Shown here: positions 1-10,746 of the stretch, one piece after another | How the letters are laid out: each line of letters begins with the position of its first letter | Position numbering within the stretch: position 1 is the first letter of the stretch | Source of the DNA: Corella eumyota | Lineage: Eukaryota > Chordata > Ascidiacea > Phlebobranchia > Corellidae | Reading direction: 5' to 3' | Assembly (NCBI GenBank): GCA_963082875.1 | Contig: OY720097.1 | Span: forward strand, 8,998,501-9,062,500 | DNA length: 64,000 nt | The notes under the pieces: model-generated | The model's database searches: none | What the model was told of the DNA's origin: nothing | The model's input: the letters and a program-made list of their open reading frames with translations, nothing else | Position numbers and translations under genes: made by a program

Positions 1-273
1 GTGATGTTTTGTTTAGTATTCTCATACAATCCACTGTGTTTAGGAATGCCTTCAAAACCTTTTATAATTCCACCACAAAGACCTGCAAAACCAATTGAAA
101 TGAGCAACATTACTGGAAAAACATTTAGCAACCAAAATTGTGAATACTTCTGCCTGCAGTTACAAAGTGTAAAAAATTTTTTGGATACTAAATTGGATGA
201 CGAATTTGATGAAAAAAAAGAGAACATTGCGATTTTAACACATCTCATGGAAGCTTTTACAGTGAAAAAGTAA
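1..273 (+). CDS. C-terminal exon of an unidentified gene (partial)
   Basis: An open frame enters from the left edge of the window and stops at 271-273. It ends in a lysine pair after an acidic, helix-prone stretch (LDTKLDDEFDEKKEN). The amino-acid mix is balanced, unlike the AT-driven spurious frames elsewhere. Two possible splice acceptors ending in GTTTAG lie at about 16 and 41, so the true exon probably begins there; the second leaves a segment opening with MPSKPFIIPPQRPAKP, proline-rich and then helical. I do not recognise the family. The 5' part of the gene lies outside the window. Polyadenylation signals AATAAA occur downstream at 619 and 946. Confidence 0.55.
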   Translation: MMFCLVFSYNPLCLGMPSKPFIIPPQRPAKPIEMSNITGKTFSNQNCEYFCLQLQSVKNFLDTKLDDEFDEKKENIAILTHLMEAFTVKK

Positions 274-1705
274 AAGTTGACATAAAAAGAGTTTTAAACA
301 AAGTCATTTTTATGTAGAAATTTTATTACGTACGTTACCGTTGGACTTTAATTTGCTTTACTCAGCCGATAAATATGTTTACCATTCTCTCACTTTAGTT
401 TATTGTTTGCTCTGGAGGTTAACATTATTTTTGGTATATTCTTGTTTTTATATAAATCAATAATGTAAGCGGTTTTAAATTTAAATTTGCATGGAATGAA
501 TGTTGGCTTTGAGAAATTTCTCAACTTATTTTAACATATTAGCATATAATTATGTCGAATTGTGATAGAAAATTGAGCTGTTTTGTTTTCTTTTATGAAA
601 TACATAATTTATTTTAAGAATAAAATGTGATTTGTGGCAATCATTACATGTGTACATCATTATACATGAAACTATTTTTCTATACTTTTTTAATATTGTA
701 AAGAATAATTTTTAAAATGTTATGTTATTTATATTTAGCTATGCTCTGATACCGAGGTTTGGGACAAGTGTTCATTTGTTTTGCGTTTTGTGATTAGTTT
801 TTGCTTGCCAATCTTGTTTTGTTATTTATCGCCTTTTAAGTTAATTCATGTTTCCTTGTGTTGATTTTGATAACATTTTTTATAAGTTATAGCATTTTAT
901 TTCATTTTATTATCAAGCAGATATGATTATAAAAATCTTAGATTCAATAAAATGTAAAACTTGGTTATGTCATAAACAGTTTGTGTTAGGGTTAAAACCT
1001 AAAATCCAGGTTTTTATAGACGCGAAAATAATTTTATGTACACTTTAAATTTTAATGTAAAAAATTTTAGATTTTTTAGTTGAGTTCCACTTAAAGTGAT
1101 AAGTTTCAATACTCGGTTCAAATGTTTTATTTGAACAAGCAAACCAAATTGTATTTTGGTTTAAGGTATGAACATGAATTAAAATAAACATTTACTTTAA
1201 ATATAAATTTTAAATGGGATATATTGGATAAATCTTTAATAACTAAGCAACAAGCATAGTTTACTATGGACAACGAATTATTTAGGTTTTGTTCTTGGTT
1301 TGTCAGTAATTTTTTACATTTGTTGTAATTAGTATGGCTATTGTGGTTACATTGCGTTTTTTTTAACAATTTAACGTTATTTACAGTTTTTTAAAGCCTT
1401 TATTTCGTTAATGAATTTATATTTTTATTTCTAGTAACATTTTTTATAAATAATTTTTATATAATATCAATAAAATTTATATCAAATTATTAATTATTTT
1501 GTTACGTTTTTATTGCAAATATTATTATGGTTCGAAATTTTTAATTTTAAAACTTATTAATATTGTTAGCATTCTTCTTTTTTTCTTCTTGTATTTCACT
1601 GTTTTATAAGCCGTGAATTTAGGATTTGCAATACCTTAGGATTTGCAATGTTCTAGGAAATTAAAATTTCAAATTGTAGCAAATTAAAATTTTGTGACAT
1701 AAATA
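274..1705. other. AT-rich 3' flank, no gene seen
   Basis: Probable 3' untranslated region and spacer. AATAAA hexamers at 619-624 and 946-951 are candidate poly(A) signals for the gene ending at 273. The 80-codon frame on the - strand at 1127-1369 is low-complexity and lacks neighbours or splice logic, so I do not call it. Confidence 0.5.
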
Positions 1706-2255
1706 CATAGGTGGGCACAGTTAAACGAAAAAGCAACTTCGTTAAATGGTTATTTGTTACACATAACAGTAACTTCGCTAACGTTTTTTCGGTAAATTAA
1801 ACCAAGTGTAACGGAAGTTATCGTTAAACGTTAACGTTAAAATTTAATTAAAACAAACAAAGAAATTACCTTTTTTATAAAAAAAAATTTAAAAAAAATA
1901 GTTTCTTCTTAATCGATGTTTTAACTAGACGAAAATGGTTTTGAAGAAGTTTTTAAAACTGGCATAGGCCTAATGCCCAAATAACAGTGGCCGGATAGTA
2001 ATTACTTACATCGTTTAAAAATTGCGACGATTAAACCCGATAAACGGCGATTTTAAACATATATATTCCTTATATTACCATGGATTTACTTGTAAAATAT
2101 TGAGTTAACGGGCTTAATTTAACGGAAGTACAATTTAACGAAAGTTAACAGGTCCGATAACGATTTTTAAAATTAACTTAAAAGTTAACTTTTAACAAAA
2201 AAATTAACTTCGTTATTTAACGTTTAACGCATTAACGATTTGGTGCCCACCTTTG
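1706..2255. mobile_element. Non-autonomous hAT-type MITE (550 bp)
   Basis: The ends are inverted: left CATAGGTGGGCAC, and right, read in reverse complement, CAAAGGTGGGCAC. The element is flanked on both sides by the same 8 bp, CATAAATA (1698-1705 and 2256-2263). An 8 bp target duplication, CA-starting termini and a GGTGGGCA core are typical of the hAT superfamily. The interior is rich in GTTAACG-like words that make further inverted pairs, for example AACGTTAACGTT near 1830. No coding capacity is seen, so it must be mobilised by a transposase encoded elsewhere. Confidence 0.85.
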
Positions 2256-2414
2256 CATAAATATTACCCATTACTAACTAATCTTTGTTAATTAAAATTT
2301 AAAGATTGGTCATAATGTAACGTTTATTTGCCGGATAGTCTTTTGTATGAAATCAGTTTTAATCTTATAGTATTTTATTGCGAAAAGGTTCGCAAACAAC
2401 CGTTTACAAGTTTG

Positions 2415-2496
2415 TACCACGACATATAATACATTGCAATACGGGTAACTAATAATTCTACATATAATACATTCCAACACGGGTAACTAATAATTC
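2415..2496. repeat. Two-copy tandem duplication, about 40 bp unit
   Basis: The block CATATAATACATT followed by GCAATACGGGTAACTAATAA occurs twice in a row with few differences. It is a small local duplication just upstream of the E-box cluster. Confidence 0.6.
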
Positions 2497-2509
2497 ACAT
2501 GATAGGTCC

Positions 2510-2560
2510 CACGTGATAGAGATAACGGTGTAAACACGTGACTTGAGGTGTAAACACGTG
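2510..2560. promoter_or_regulatory. Cluster of three CACGTG E-boxes
   Basis: Perfect palindromic CACGTG sites sit at 2510-2515, 2535-2540 and 2555-2560. The last two lie in near-identical 20 bp contexts (GGTGTAAACACGTGA). CACGTG is the binding site of bHLH-zip factors such as USF, MYC/MAX and TFE/MITF. The cluster lies 36 bp upstream of an ATG in good context (AAAATGGCGG). Together these suggest a promoter; the function is inferred from sequence only. Confidence 0.4.
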
Positions 2561-2595
2561 ATTAGGAACAGATAACACTTAGCGTAAACAAAAAA

Positions 2596-2661
2596 ATGGC
2601 GGATACACTTGTAGAGACTGAGGTTAAGAAAAATCTAATCGTAAAAAATATTGACTCCTAA
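2596..2661 (+). CDS. Possible first coding exon, unidentified gene
   Basis: A 21-codon frame begins ATG GCG in a favourable context and reads MADTLVETEVKK and onward to a stop at 2659-2661. A weak donor (GAG|GTTAAG) could end the exon after MADTLVETE. I find no convincing following exon between here and the transposon complex, so it may be a chance frame or the start of a gene with distant exons. The E-box cluster directly upstream is the main support. Confidence 0.2.
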   Translation: MADTLVETEVKKNLIVKNIDS

Positions 2662-4769
2662 GGGTGATCTTATCCAAATATAATGCCAGTAAAATATAAA
2701 GTATAAGTCTCTAATGTCTAAAATAGGGTTTAAGACCCGTCAGAAATGGTCAAAAATAGCAAACCGAATCTACAGACAACATCTATTTATTAATCAAGCA
2801 CGTTCATCACATATTTATTCCGAAAGTTACATTACATATATACAAAAACGGTATTTACGTACACACAACAAAATCTGGTTTCTAGGTTACATACATAACG
2901 AATAACATAATTACGAGTACATTACACACACAAAAACGTCTTTCGTATATCGACTACATCCTTTATATGGTATTTAACTGTTAGTTAATTCTAAATAAAA
3001 AAACTTGACAAAGTAAAAATTCTATGAATATATAAAATAATACTACAACTGAACAGGAAATTAGGCACAGTTTCCACTGGCTCTACATAACAAATAGCGA
3101 CAATTTTTACAAGGGCACGCGAAAAATACACAATTGGACCATGTTCAATATAATAACGATTAAATTTAGAGCGTCCAACTGCCTTATGGGCGTTAGACTT
3201 GTCCTTGAATAAAAGGGTTAATTTGTTTGTACCCTTTATTAATTTGTTTGTACCCTTTAAGTCTTTTGTACGGTGTTTAAACCGCACGGGATGGCAGTGA
3301 GTTTGCACTGGTTCGGTTCGCCTAACGAAAGTTATTATTACACCTGTGAAAAGGGGTTTCTTAGGTATTTCTTTTGTTTTTTGAATCAATATTAGTTGAT
3401 TCTTGTTAATAATGTTCTGTTTTTGGTCCCCCAGTGGCCAACGCTGTATTTTATTGTCCAAGGCCAACAAGTCATACGGTTTTCTCGTCGTTCGGTGTGA
3501 ACCGGCATCAAGTCTGGTTTGAGGCTAAAAAGCCTTGGCATTGTATTTGATGGAGATGCTAAGCGCAAGCGCTTTTCTACAAGTTTCTTTATCCAACAAA
3601 CCAAACCTATTTAAAAACAAAGACTGTTATATCTAAATTCTTCCAGGACATATTTATATTATATTCTTTGCAAAATCAATCTAACATCAATAAATTAAAA
3701 CTACTATTAACAAGAATATTTACCTAGCAATCCATTCTGTTGCAATAACCACAATTTTTTTAAAGACCATTTTTTTTTCACCTTTTTTAGAAAAAAAAAC
3801 TTTTAACATAAATAATTAAAGTAACTCAAAAATTTAAGTAACAATAGTTCATAAAAAAACAAGTTAATTTACTAATAAATGATTTTTTAATTTATGCTGT
3901 GTCTTTAAAAACTGCTATATCCTTAAGCAGTATGTCAATTGAAAATGGGAACAGAATTGTACTACGTTGAAAGATAACTCAAATAGTAAAAGTACCGGGT
4001 GTGAGATAAATATATAGAAGTTTCATATTAGCAAACATATGTCTAAACTTTAAACAGCTAAAAAAATTTGTATGTACGATTTATTTTAAATGGAAAGCCT
4101 AACCCTGGTTTTCTAACCCTAATCAAGGAGAAACCCTAACTCATGCGATTTTCAGAAAAGAAAGCAAGATCCGTGACGTCACAATAATTTGCCTAAACTT
4201 TAAACGCCCTTAAAGTAATTAATATATTGTTTTAATTAATTTATTTTATAATTTTAGACAAAAAAGATATATTTGGTAAATATAATATGGTTTGAAATAA
4301 ATACGACAAAAAATTCCTAGTAACACCAACTTGACCTTTTTATTTTTTGGATATCAAGCTTGAACGTATAAACAAAAACTTAAATACTGGTAAAAATTTA
4401 ATCTACCTAAACAACAAGTTTTCACAATTTTTTTTTGTTTGTAATTTTGTTTATATATAATCTATCCATCTACTATGGTAGATGTTCAAAATTCATATTT
4501 TAATAAATTTATTAACAATTCTTTCTACGTTTTATTCAACTCAAAATAACTGAACGCCAGGCTGGTAACTTGCCTTTTAAAAATTTTTGGCTTACGGACG
4601 TTAACGATTGGGTAAAGCTAAGCTCCTATGGACAGTTAAAACTTTTTGCCAACTTAACATAGAAACACACAAAAAAAATGGGAAATAATCACATATGTTT
4701 TGTATTATACTTTGTGTCGCATTTATTTTGCATTTCATGGAGTTTTAATTCTGATTAAAATCAGCTTGT
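2662..4769. other. Intergenic, no supported gene
   Basis: Mostly AT-rich. A GC-richer patch at about 3050-3600 opens two overlapping - strand frames (2991-3470 and 3392-3604) with no recognisable domain. A 23 bp block ending in TTGTTTGTACCCTTTA is tandemly doubled at about 3218-3262. A short palindrome AAGCGC-AA-GCGCTT lies near 3560. Telomere-like CTAACCCT words at 4100-4140 are scattered and are not a telomere. A single CRE-type TGACGTCA lies at 4174-4181. Confidence 0.45.
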
Positions 4770-5798
4770 ACAGGTTAAGTCATAGTAGGAGTTTTATAGA
4801 TCCTAAATATGTTTTTATATATACAAAGTTTACACCTGTATTTGACTACTTTCTAATATTTTTTCTTTTTTTTAAAGATATGTCGTTGTTTGGCACTTTG
4901 TTTCCCACAAAATATGCTGAATAAATTGAAGCGACATGATAGGTAAGTTGTCAAAATCCCGAATTTGTGAGGCCCCTAAGTAGCATATATTACAAAAATA
5001 AAAAGTTTACACCTGTATTTAACCACTTTTTAATATTTTGTTAACCTTTTTAAAGATATGTCGTTGTTTTGTACGTTGCTCCCCACAAAGTATTCAAAAT
5101 AAATTGAAGCAACATGATAGGTAAGTTGTCAAAACCCCCAATCTGTGACGTCACTTATATCGTGTATATTACAAAAATACGAAGTTTACACCTGTATTTT
5201 ACCGCTTTTTAATATTTTGTTTACTTTTTTAAAATATGTCGTTGTTGGATACATTGTTCTTCACAAAATATAAAAAAATACACTGGAGCGACATGATAGT
5301 AGGTAAGATGCCAAAACCTCCAATTTGTGACGTCACTTATATAGCGTATATTACAAAAATACAATAGTACACCTGTAATTGACCACTTTTCAATATTTTA
5401 TTCACTATATTGAAGCTATGTTGTTATTGGGTACGCTGTTCTTCACAAAATATGTAAAATAAATTGGAGCGACATGATAGGTAAGTTGTCAAAGCCCAAA
5501 TTTGTGACATCACCTATATAGGGTATATTACGAAAATACAAAGTTTACAGCAGTATTTAACTACTTTCTAATATTTTATTTACTATTTTGAAGATATGTC
5601 GTTGTTGGTCACGTTGTTCTTCCCAAAATATATAAATGAATTAAAGCGGCATGATAGGTAATTTGGTAAAACCTCCTATTTGTGATGTCAGCAATAACAG
5701 TAATTTCAGTTTAGTACAAAAGTTTTCTCCCGCGTTAAACAATTTTGTAATGTTTTTTTTTAGTTTTATAGTGCAAAAAAACTTGTTCACTTATTTTA
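4770..5798 (-). mobile_element. Old foldback-family element, left part (179 bp repeat array)
   Basis: About five degenerate copies of the 179 bp repeat also found at 31215-35905, in the orientation of the right-hand arm there. Shared words include GCGACATGATAGGTAAGTTG and AAAGTTTACACCTGTATTTG. The sub-terminal stretch (GTTTAGTACAAAAGTTTTCTC at about 5709-5728 and following) matches the one that follows the right array of the young copy at about 35920. At about 5798 the element stops abruptly and the CTAG-ended repeat island begins. Its continuation is at 36377. The copies are more diverged than those of the young element, so this is the older insertion. Confidence 0.75.
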
Positions 5799-6112
5799 TT
5801 ATGGTTCGAAATCTTAGATTTCGAAACATATTGTTATTGTCAATTTTATTATGGTTCGAAATCGTAGATTTCGAAACATATTGTTATTGTCCTTATATTT
5901 ATTATGGTTCGAAATCTTAGATTTCGAAACATATTGTTATTGTCATTATATATATTATTATTATGGTTCGAAATCTTAGATTTCGAAACATATTGTTATT
6001 GTCATTATTATGGTTCGAAATCTTAGATTTCGAAACATATTGTTATTGTCAATGTATTTATTATGGGTCGAAATCTTAGATTTCAAAACATATTGTTATT
6101 GTCAGTGTATTT
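5799..6112 (+). repeat. Tandem 5'-terminus palindromes (six copies)
   Basis: Six copies of the 5' terminus of the island units, spaced about 45-60 bp. Each holds TTCGAAATCT, one central base, and the reverse complement AGATTTCGAA. Each is followed by CATATTGTTATTGTC and an ATT-rich spacer. Single or multiple copies recur at 8628-8860, 11722-11775, 12203-12265, 18005-18170, 20300-20370 and 22480-22530. In reverse they occur at about 26030-26085, 26810-26863 and 29340-29495. Confidence 0.8.
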
Positions 6113-6117
6113 ATTAT

Positions 6118-7952
6118 TGTTTTTATTCTTTCTAGTCAGAATTTTGAAAGACAATAACTTTTGTTCTTTAAAACTAAAAGTTCTAAATTGTTAGTATGTT
6201 TGTTATTATCCCAACGAATCGCAAACCTCCTATTTACGACATTTAATTAACACTAATTACTAATTAATAAGTGTTTGTTTATTAAAATTTAAAAGTTGTT
6301 ATTAATTTTTTAAATCTTGGTCAATTGTATATTATGATATTACTAACTCAAAAATAAATTAAAATTCTTATTTTTATTACTAATTACTTAATAATAGGTG
6401 TTTGTTTATTAAAATTTAAAGGTTGTTATTAATTTTTTTAAATTTTTGTCAATTGTATATCATGATATTAGTAACTCAAAAACGAATTAAATTTTAATTT
6501 TTGTCACTAATTACAAATTAATAGGTGTTTGTTTATTTAAATTTAAAGATTGTTATTAGGTTTTTACATTTTGGTCGGTTTTATCTTATAATATTTATAA
6601 TTCGAAAATAAATTAAAAAATAATTCTTGTTTGTTTTTTTATATTTAATTGCTGGTTTGTTCATTAAAAATTAAAATTCGACATTAAGCATTAAAAATTT
6701 GGTATGATGTATTTTATAATATAGGTAATTAAAAAACATATTAGAAAAATAATTTTCGTTTATTTATCATATTTAAATGCTTGTTTATTTAATAAAAATC
6801 AATTTTAAGAATTTAAAATTTACTATAATTTATATCCTAATATCACCAACTTAAAACTGGGTTAAATATTAGTTTTTGTTTGTATTATATATATAAATGC
6901 TTGTTTGTTTATTAAAAATCAAAGGTTTGTAATATTCTTAGTTAATGTTTATGCATATCTTTTTTTATTTATAAAAATTTATGTTAAAAATAATCAAATA
7001 ATTTCGAACCATATTTTATTTATCAAATAAATCTAGTTATTGTTTTTATTCTTTCTAGTCAGAATTTTGAAAGACGATAACTTTTGTTCTATAAAACTTA
7101 AAGTTCTAAATTTTTAGTATGTTTGTTATTATCCCAACGAATCGCAAACCTCTTATTTACGACATTTAATTAGAACTAATTACTAATTAATAGGTGTTTG
7201 TTTATTAAAATTTAAAAGTTGTTATTAATTTTTTAAATCTTGGTCAATTGTATATTATGATAATACTAACTCAAAAATAAATTAAAATTTTATTTTTATC
7301 ACAAATTACTTAATAATAGGTGTTTGTTTATTAAAATTTAAAGGTTGTTATTAATGTTTTTAAATTTTTGTCAATTGTATATCATGATATTAGTAACTCA
7401 AAAACGAATTTAATTTTTGTCACTAATTACTAATTAATAGGTGTTTGTTTATTTAAATTTAAAGATTGTTATTAGGTTTTTACATTTTGGTCGGTTTTAT
7501 CTTATAATATTTATTATTCGAAAATAAATTAAAAAATAATTCTTGTTTGTTTTTTTATATTTAATTGCTGGTTTGTTCATTAAAAATTAAAGTTCGACAT
7601 TAAGCATTAAAAATTTGGTATGATGTATTTTATAATATAGGTAATTAAAAAACATATTAGAAAAATAATTTTCGTTTATTTATCATATTTAAATGCTTGT
7701 TTATTTAATAAAAATCAATTTTAAGAATTTAAAATTTACTGTAATTTATATCCTAATATCACCAACTTAAAACTGGGTTAAATATTAGTTTTTGTTTGTA
7801 TTATATATATAAATGCTTGTTTGTTTATTAAAAATCAAAGGTTTGTAATATTCTTAGTTAATGTTTATGCATATCTTTTTTTATTTATAAAAATTAATGT
7901 TAAAAATAATCAAATAATTTCGAACCATATTTTATTTATCAAATAAATCTAG
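6118..7952 (+). repeat. Two tandem type-A island units
   Basis: Two nearly identical units of about 917 bp, each beginning GTTTTTATTCTTTCTAGTCA and ending at CTAG (7033-7036 and 7949-7952). The type-A core contains repeated AGGTGTTTGTTTATTAAAA words and then ATGCTTGTTTGTTTATTAAA near its 3' end. The close match between the neighbours, including shared irregularities, points to recent tandem duplication. Confidence 0.75.
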
Positions 7953-7961
7953 TATTTATTA

Positions 7962-9574
7962 TTGTTTTTATTCTTATTTGACAAATTTTGAAAGACGATA
8001 ACTTTTGTTCTTTAAAAGTAAAAGTTCTAAATTTTTAGTATGTTTGTTATTATCCCAACGAATCGCAAACCTCCTATTTACGACATTTAAATGTCACTAA
8101 TTACTAATTAATATATTTTATTATTAAAATTTAAAGATTAAATTTTCTGAAATTTTAATATGTTGTTAATATTATTATTTTGTATGTTGCTATTTAAAAT
8201 GAAGTTTTAACTCTAGCTATATATCGTTTAATCAATATTTTAGTTTTTTTATAAAATAATGAATCAGTGTGAGTTTAACGCTTGAATAATTTAATAGCGT
8301 TCTGGTCGCCGTCAAAAATCGTCTTTTTCGCTGTCCATTAAAGTAAAAAATATTGGTTAAAAATTTAAGTAAAATGTTAAAGTATAAGTCAAAAATGTGT
8401 AAATTTTTTTTTTTAATTGTTTTTTTAATTATTATATATTAATACTCGTTTGATTACCAAAAATTAAGATCGGTATTTTGCTTTTAAATTTAGTTTACTT
8501 TTCTATTACAATATCAAATATAAAATTTTATAATTTAATTAATAAACCTACTAAATAAATTATATTTATAAAAAAGAATCAAACGATTTCGAACCATATT
8601 TTATTTATCAAATAAATCTAGTTATTATGATTCGAAATCTTAGATTTCGAAACATATTGTTATTGTCATTATATTTATTATTATGGTTCGAAATCTTAGA
8701 TTTCGAAACATATTGTTATTGTCAATGTATTTATTATGGTTCGAAATCTTAGATTTCGAAACATATTGTTATTGTCAGTGTATTTATTATTATTATTATG
8801 GTTCGAAATCTTAGATTTCGAAACATATTGTTATTGTCAGTGTATTTATTATTATTATTATTATTATTGTTTTTATTCTTTCTAGTCAGAATTTTGAAAG
8901 ACGATAACTTTTGTTCTTTAAAACTAAAAGTTCTAAATTTTTAGTATGTTTGTTATTATCCCAACGAATCGCAAACCTCCTATTAACGACATTTAATTAT
9001 CACTAATTACAAATTAATATATTTTATTATTAAAATTTAAAGATTAAATTTGCTGAAATTTTAATATGTTGTTGGTATTATTATTTTGTATGTTGCTATT
9101 TAAAATGAAGATTTAACTCTAGCTAAATATCGTTTAATCATTATTTTTGGTTTTTTATAAAATAATGAATCAGTGTGAGTTTAACGCGTGAATAATTTAA
9201 TAGCGTTCTGGTCGCCGTCAAAAATCGTCCTTTTCGCTGTCCATTAAAGTAAAAAATAATGGTTGAAAATTTAAGTAAAATGTTAAAATATAAGTAAAAA
9301 ATGTGTAAAATTTTTGTTTCAATTGTTTTGTTATTATTATATTTTAATACTTGTTTGATTACTAAAAATTAAGATCTGTATTTTGCTTTTAAATTTAGAT
9401 TACTTTTATATTACAATATCAATGAGTGCGTGTTCGCTTGTTAAAATTAGGTTTAAATATAAAAAAGTTCATATTTAAATTTATAATTTAATTAATAAAC
9501 CTACTAAATAAATTATATTTATAAAAAAGAATCAAACGATTTCGAACCATATTTTATTTATCAAATAAATCTAG
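7962..9574 (+). repeat. Two type-B island units with terminus cluster between
   Basis: Type-B units share the first about 140 bp with type A and then switch to a different core. That core begins ATATTTTATTATTAAAATTT and contains the conserved, GC-richer segment GTTCTGGTCGCCGTCAAAAA (about 8300 and 9203). The units end at CTAG 8618-8621 and 9571-9574. Between them, 8628-8860 holds four copies of the 5' terminal palindrome. Confidence 0.75.
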
Positions 9575-9577
9575 TTA

Positions 9578-10746
9578 TTATTGTTTTTATTCTTTCTAGT
9601 CAGAATTTTGAAAGACGATAACTTTTGTTCTTTAAAACTAAAAGTTCTAAATTTTTAGTATGTTTGTTATTATCCCAACGAATCGCAAACCTCCTATTTA
9701 CGACATTTAATTATCACTAATTACTAATTAATAGGTGTTTGTTTATTAAAATTTAAAGGTTGTTATTAATTTTTTAAATCTTGGTCAATTGTATATTATG
9801 ATATTACTAACACAAAAATAAATTAAAATTTTAATTTTTATCACTAATTACTTAATAATAGGTGTTTGTTTATTAAAATTTAAAGGTTGTTATTAATTTT
9901 TTAAATCTTGGTCAATTGTATATTATGATATTACTAACACAAAAATAAATTAAAATTTTAATTTTTATCACTAATTACTTAATAATAGGTGTTTGTTTAT
10001 TAAAATTTAAAGGTTGTTATTAATTTTTTAAATCTTGGTCAATTGTATATTATGATATTACTAACACAAAAATAAATTAAAATTTTAATTTTTATCACTA
10101 ATTACTTAATAATAGGTGCTTGTTTATTAAAATTTAAAGGTTGTTATTAATTTTTTAAATATTTGTCAATTGTATATCATGATATTAGTAACTCAAAAAC
10201 GAATTTAATTTTTGTCACTAATTACTAATTAATAGGTGTTTGTTTATTTAAATTTAAAGATTGTTATTAGGTTTTTAAATTTTGGTCGGTTTTATATTAT
10301 AATATTTATAATTCGAAAATAAATTAAAAAATAATTCTTGTTTGTTTTTTATATTTAAATGCTGGTTTGTTTATTAAAAATTAAAGTTCGACATTAAGCA
10401 TTAAAAATTTGGTATGATGTATTTTATAATATAAGTAATTAAAAAACATATTAGAAAAATAATTTTCGTTTATTTATTATATTTAAATGCTTGTTTATTT
10501 AATAAAAATCAATTTTAAGAATTTAAAATTTACTATAATTTATATCCTAATATCACCAACTTAAAACTGGGTTAAATATTAGTTTTTGTTTGTATTATAT
10601 ATATAAATGCTTGTTTGTTTATTAAAAATCAAAGGTTTGTAATATTCTTAGTTAATGTTTATGCATATCTTTTTTTATTTATAAAAATTTATGTTAAAAA
10701 TAATCAAATATTTTCGAACCATATTTTATTTATCAAATAAATCTAG
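9578..10746 (+). repeat. Type-A unit with expanded 127 bp sub-repeats
   Basis: Within this type-A unit a 127 bp sub-repeat starting AGGTGTTTGTTTATTAAAAT begins at 9733, 9860, 9987 and 10114, with almost no difference between the first three copies. The spacing is exact. The unit ends at CTAG 10743-10746. A shorter version of the same expansion is at about 18330-18700. Confidence 0.8.

Noticed and set aside
2991-3604. Two overlapping - strand frames of 159 and 70 codons
   Set aside because: No recognisable domain, overlapping frames, and a tandem duplication inside. The region is GC-richer, but coding is not convincing.
4100-4140. Telomere-like CTAACCCT words (also near 61330)
   Set aside because: Only a few scattered copies, not an array.
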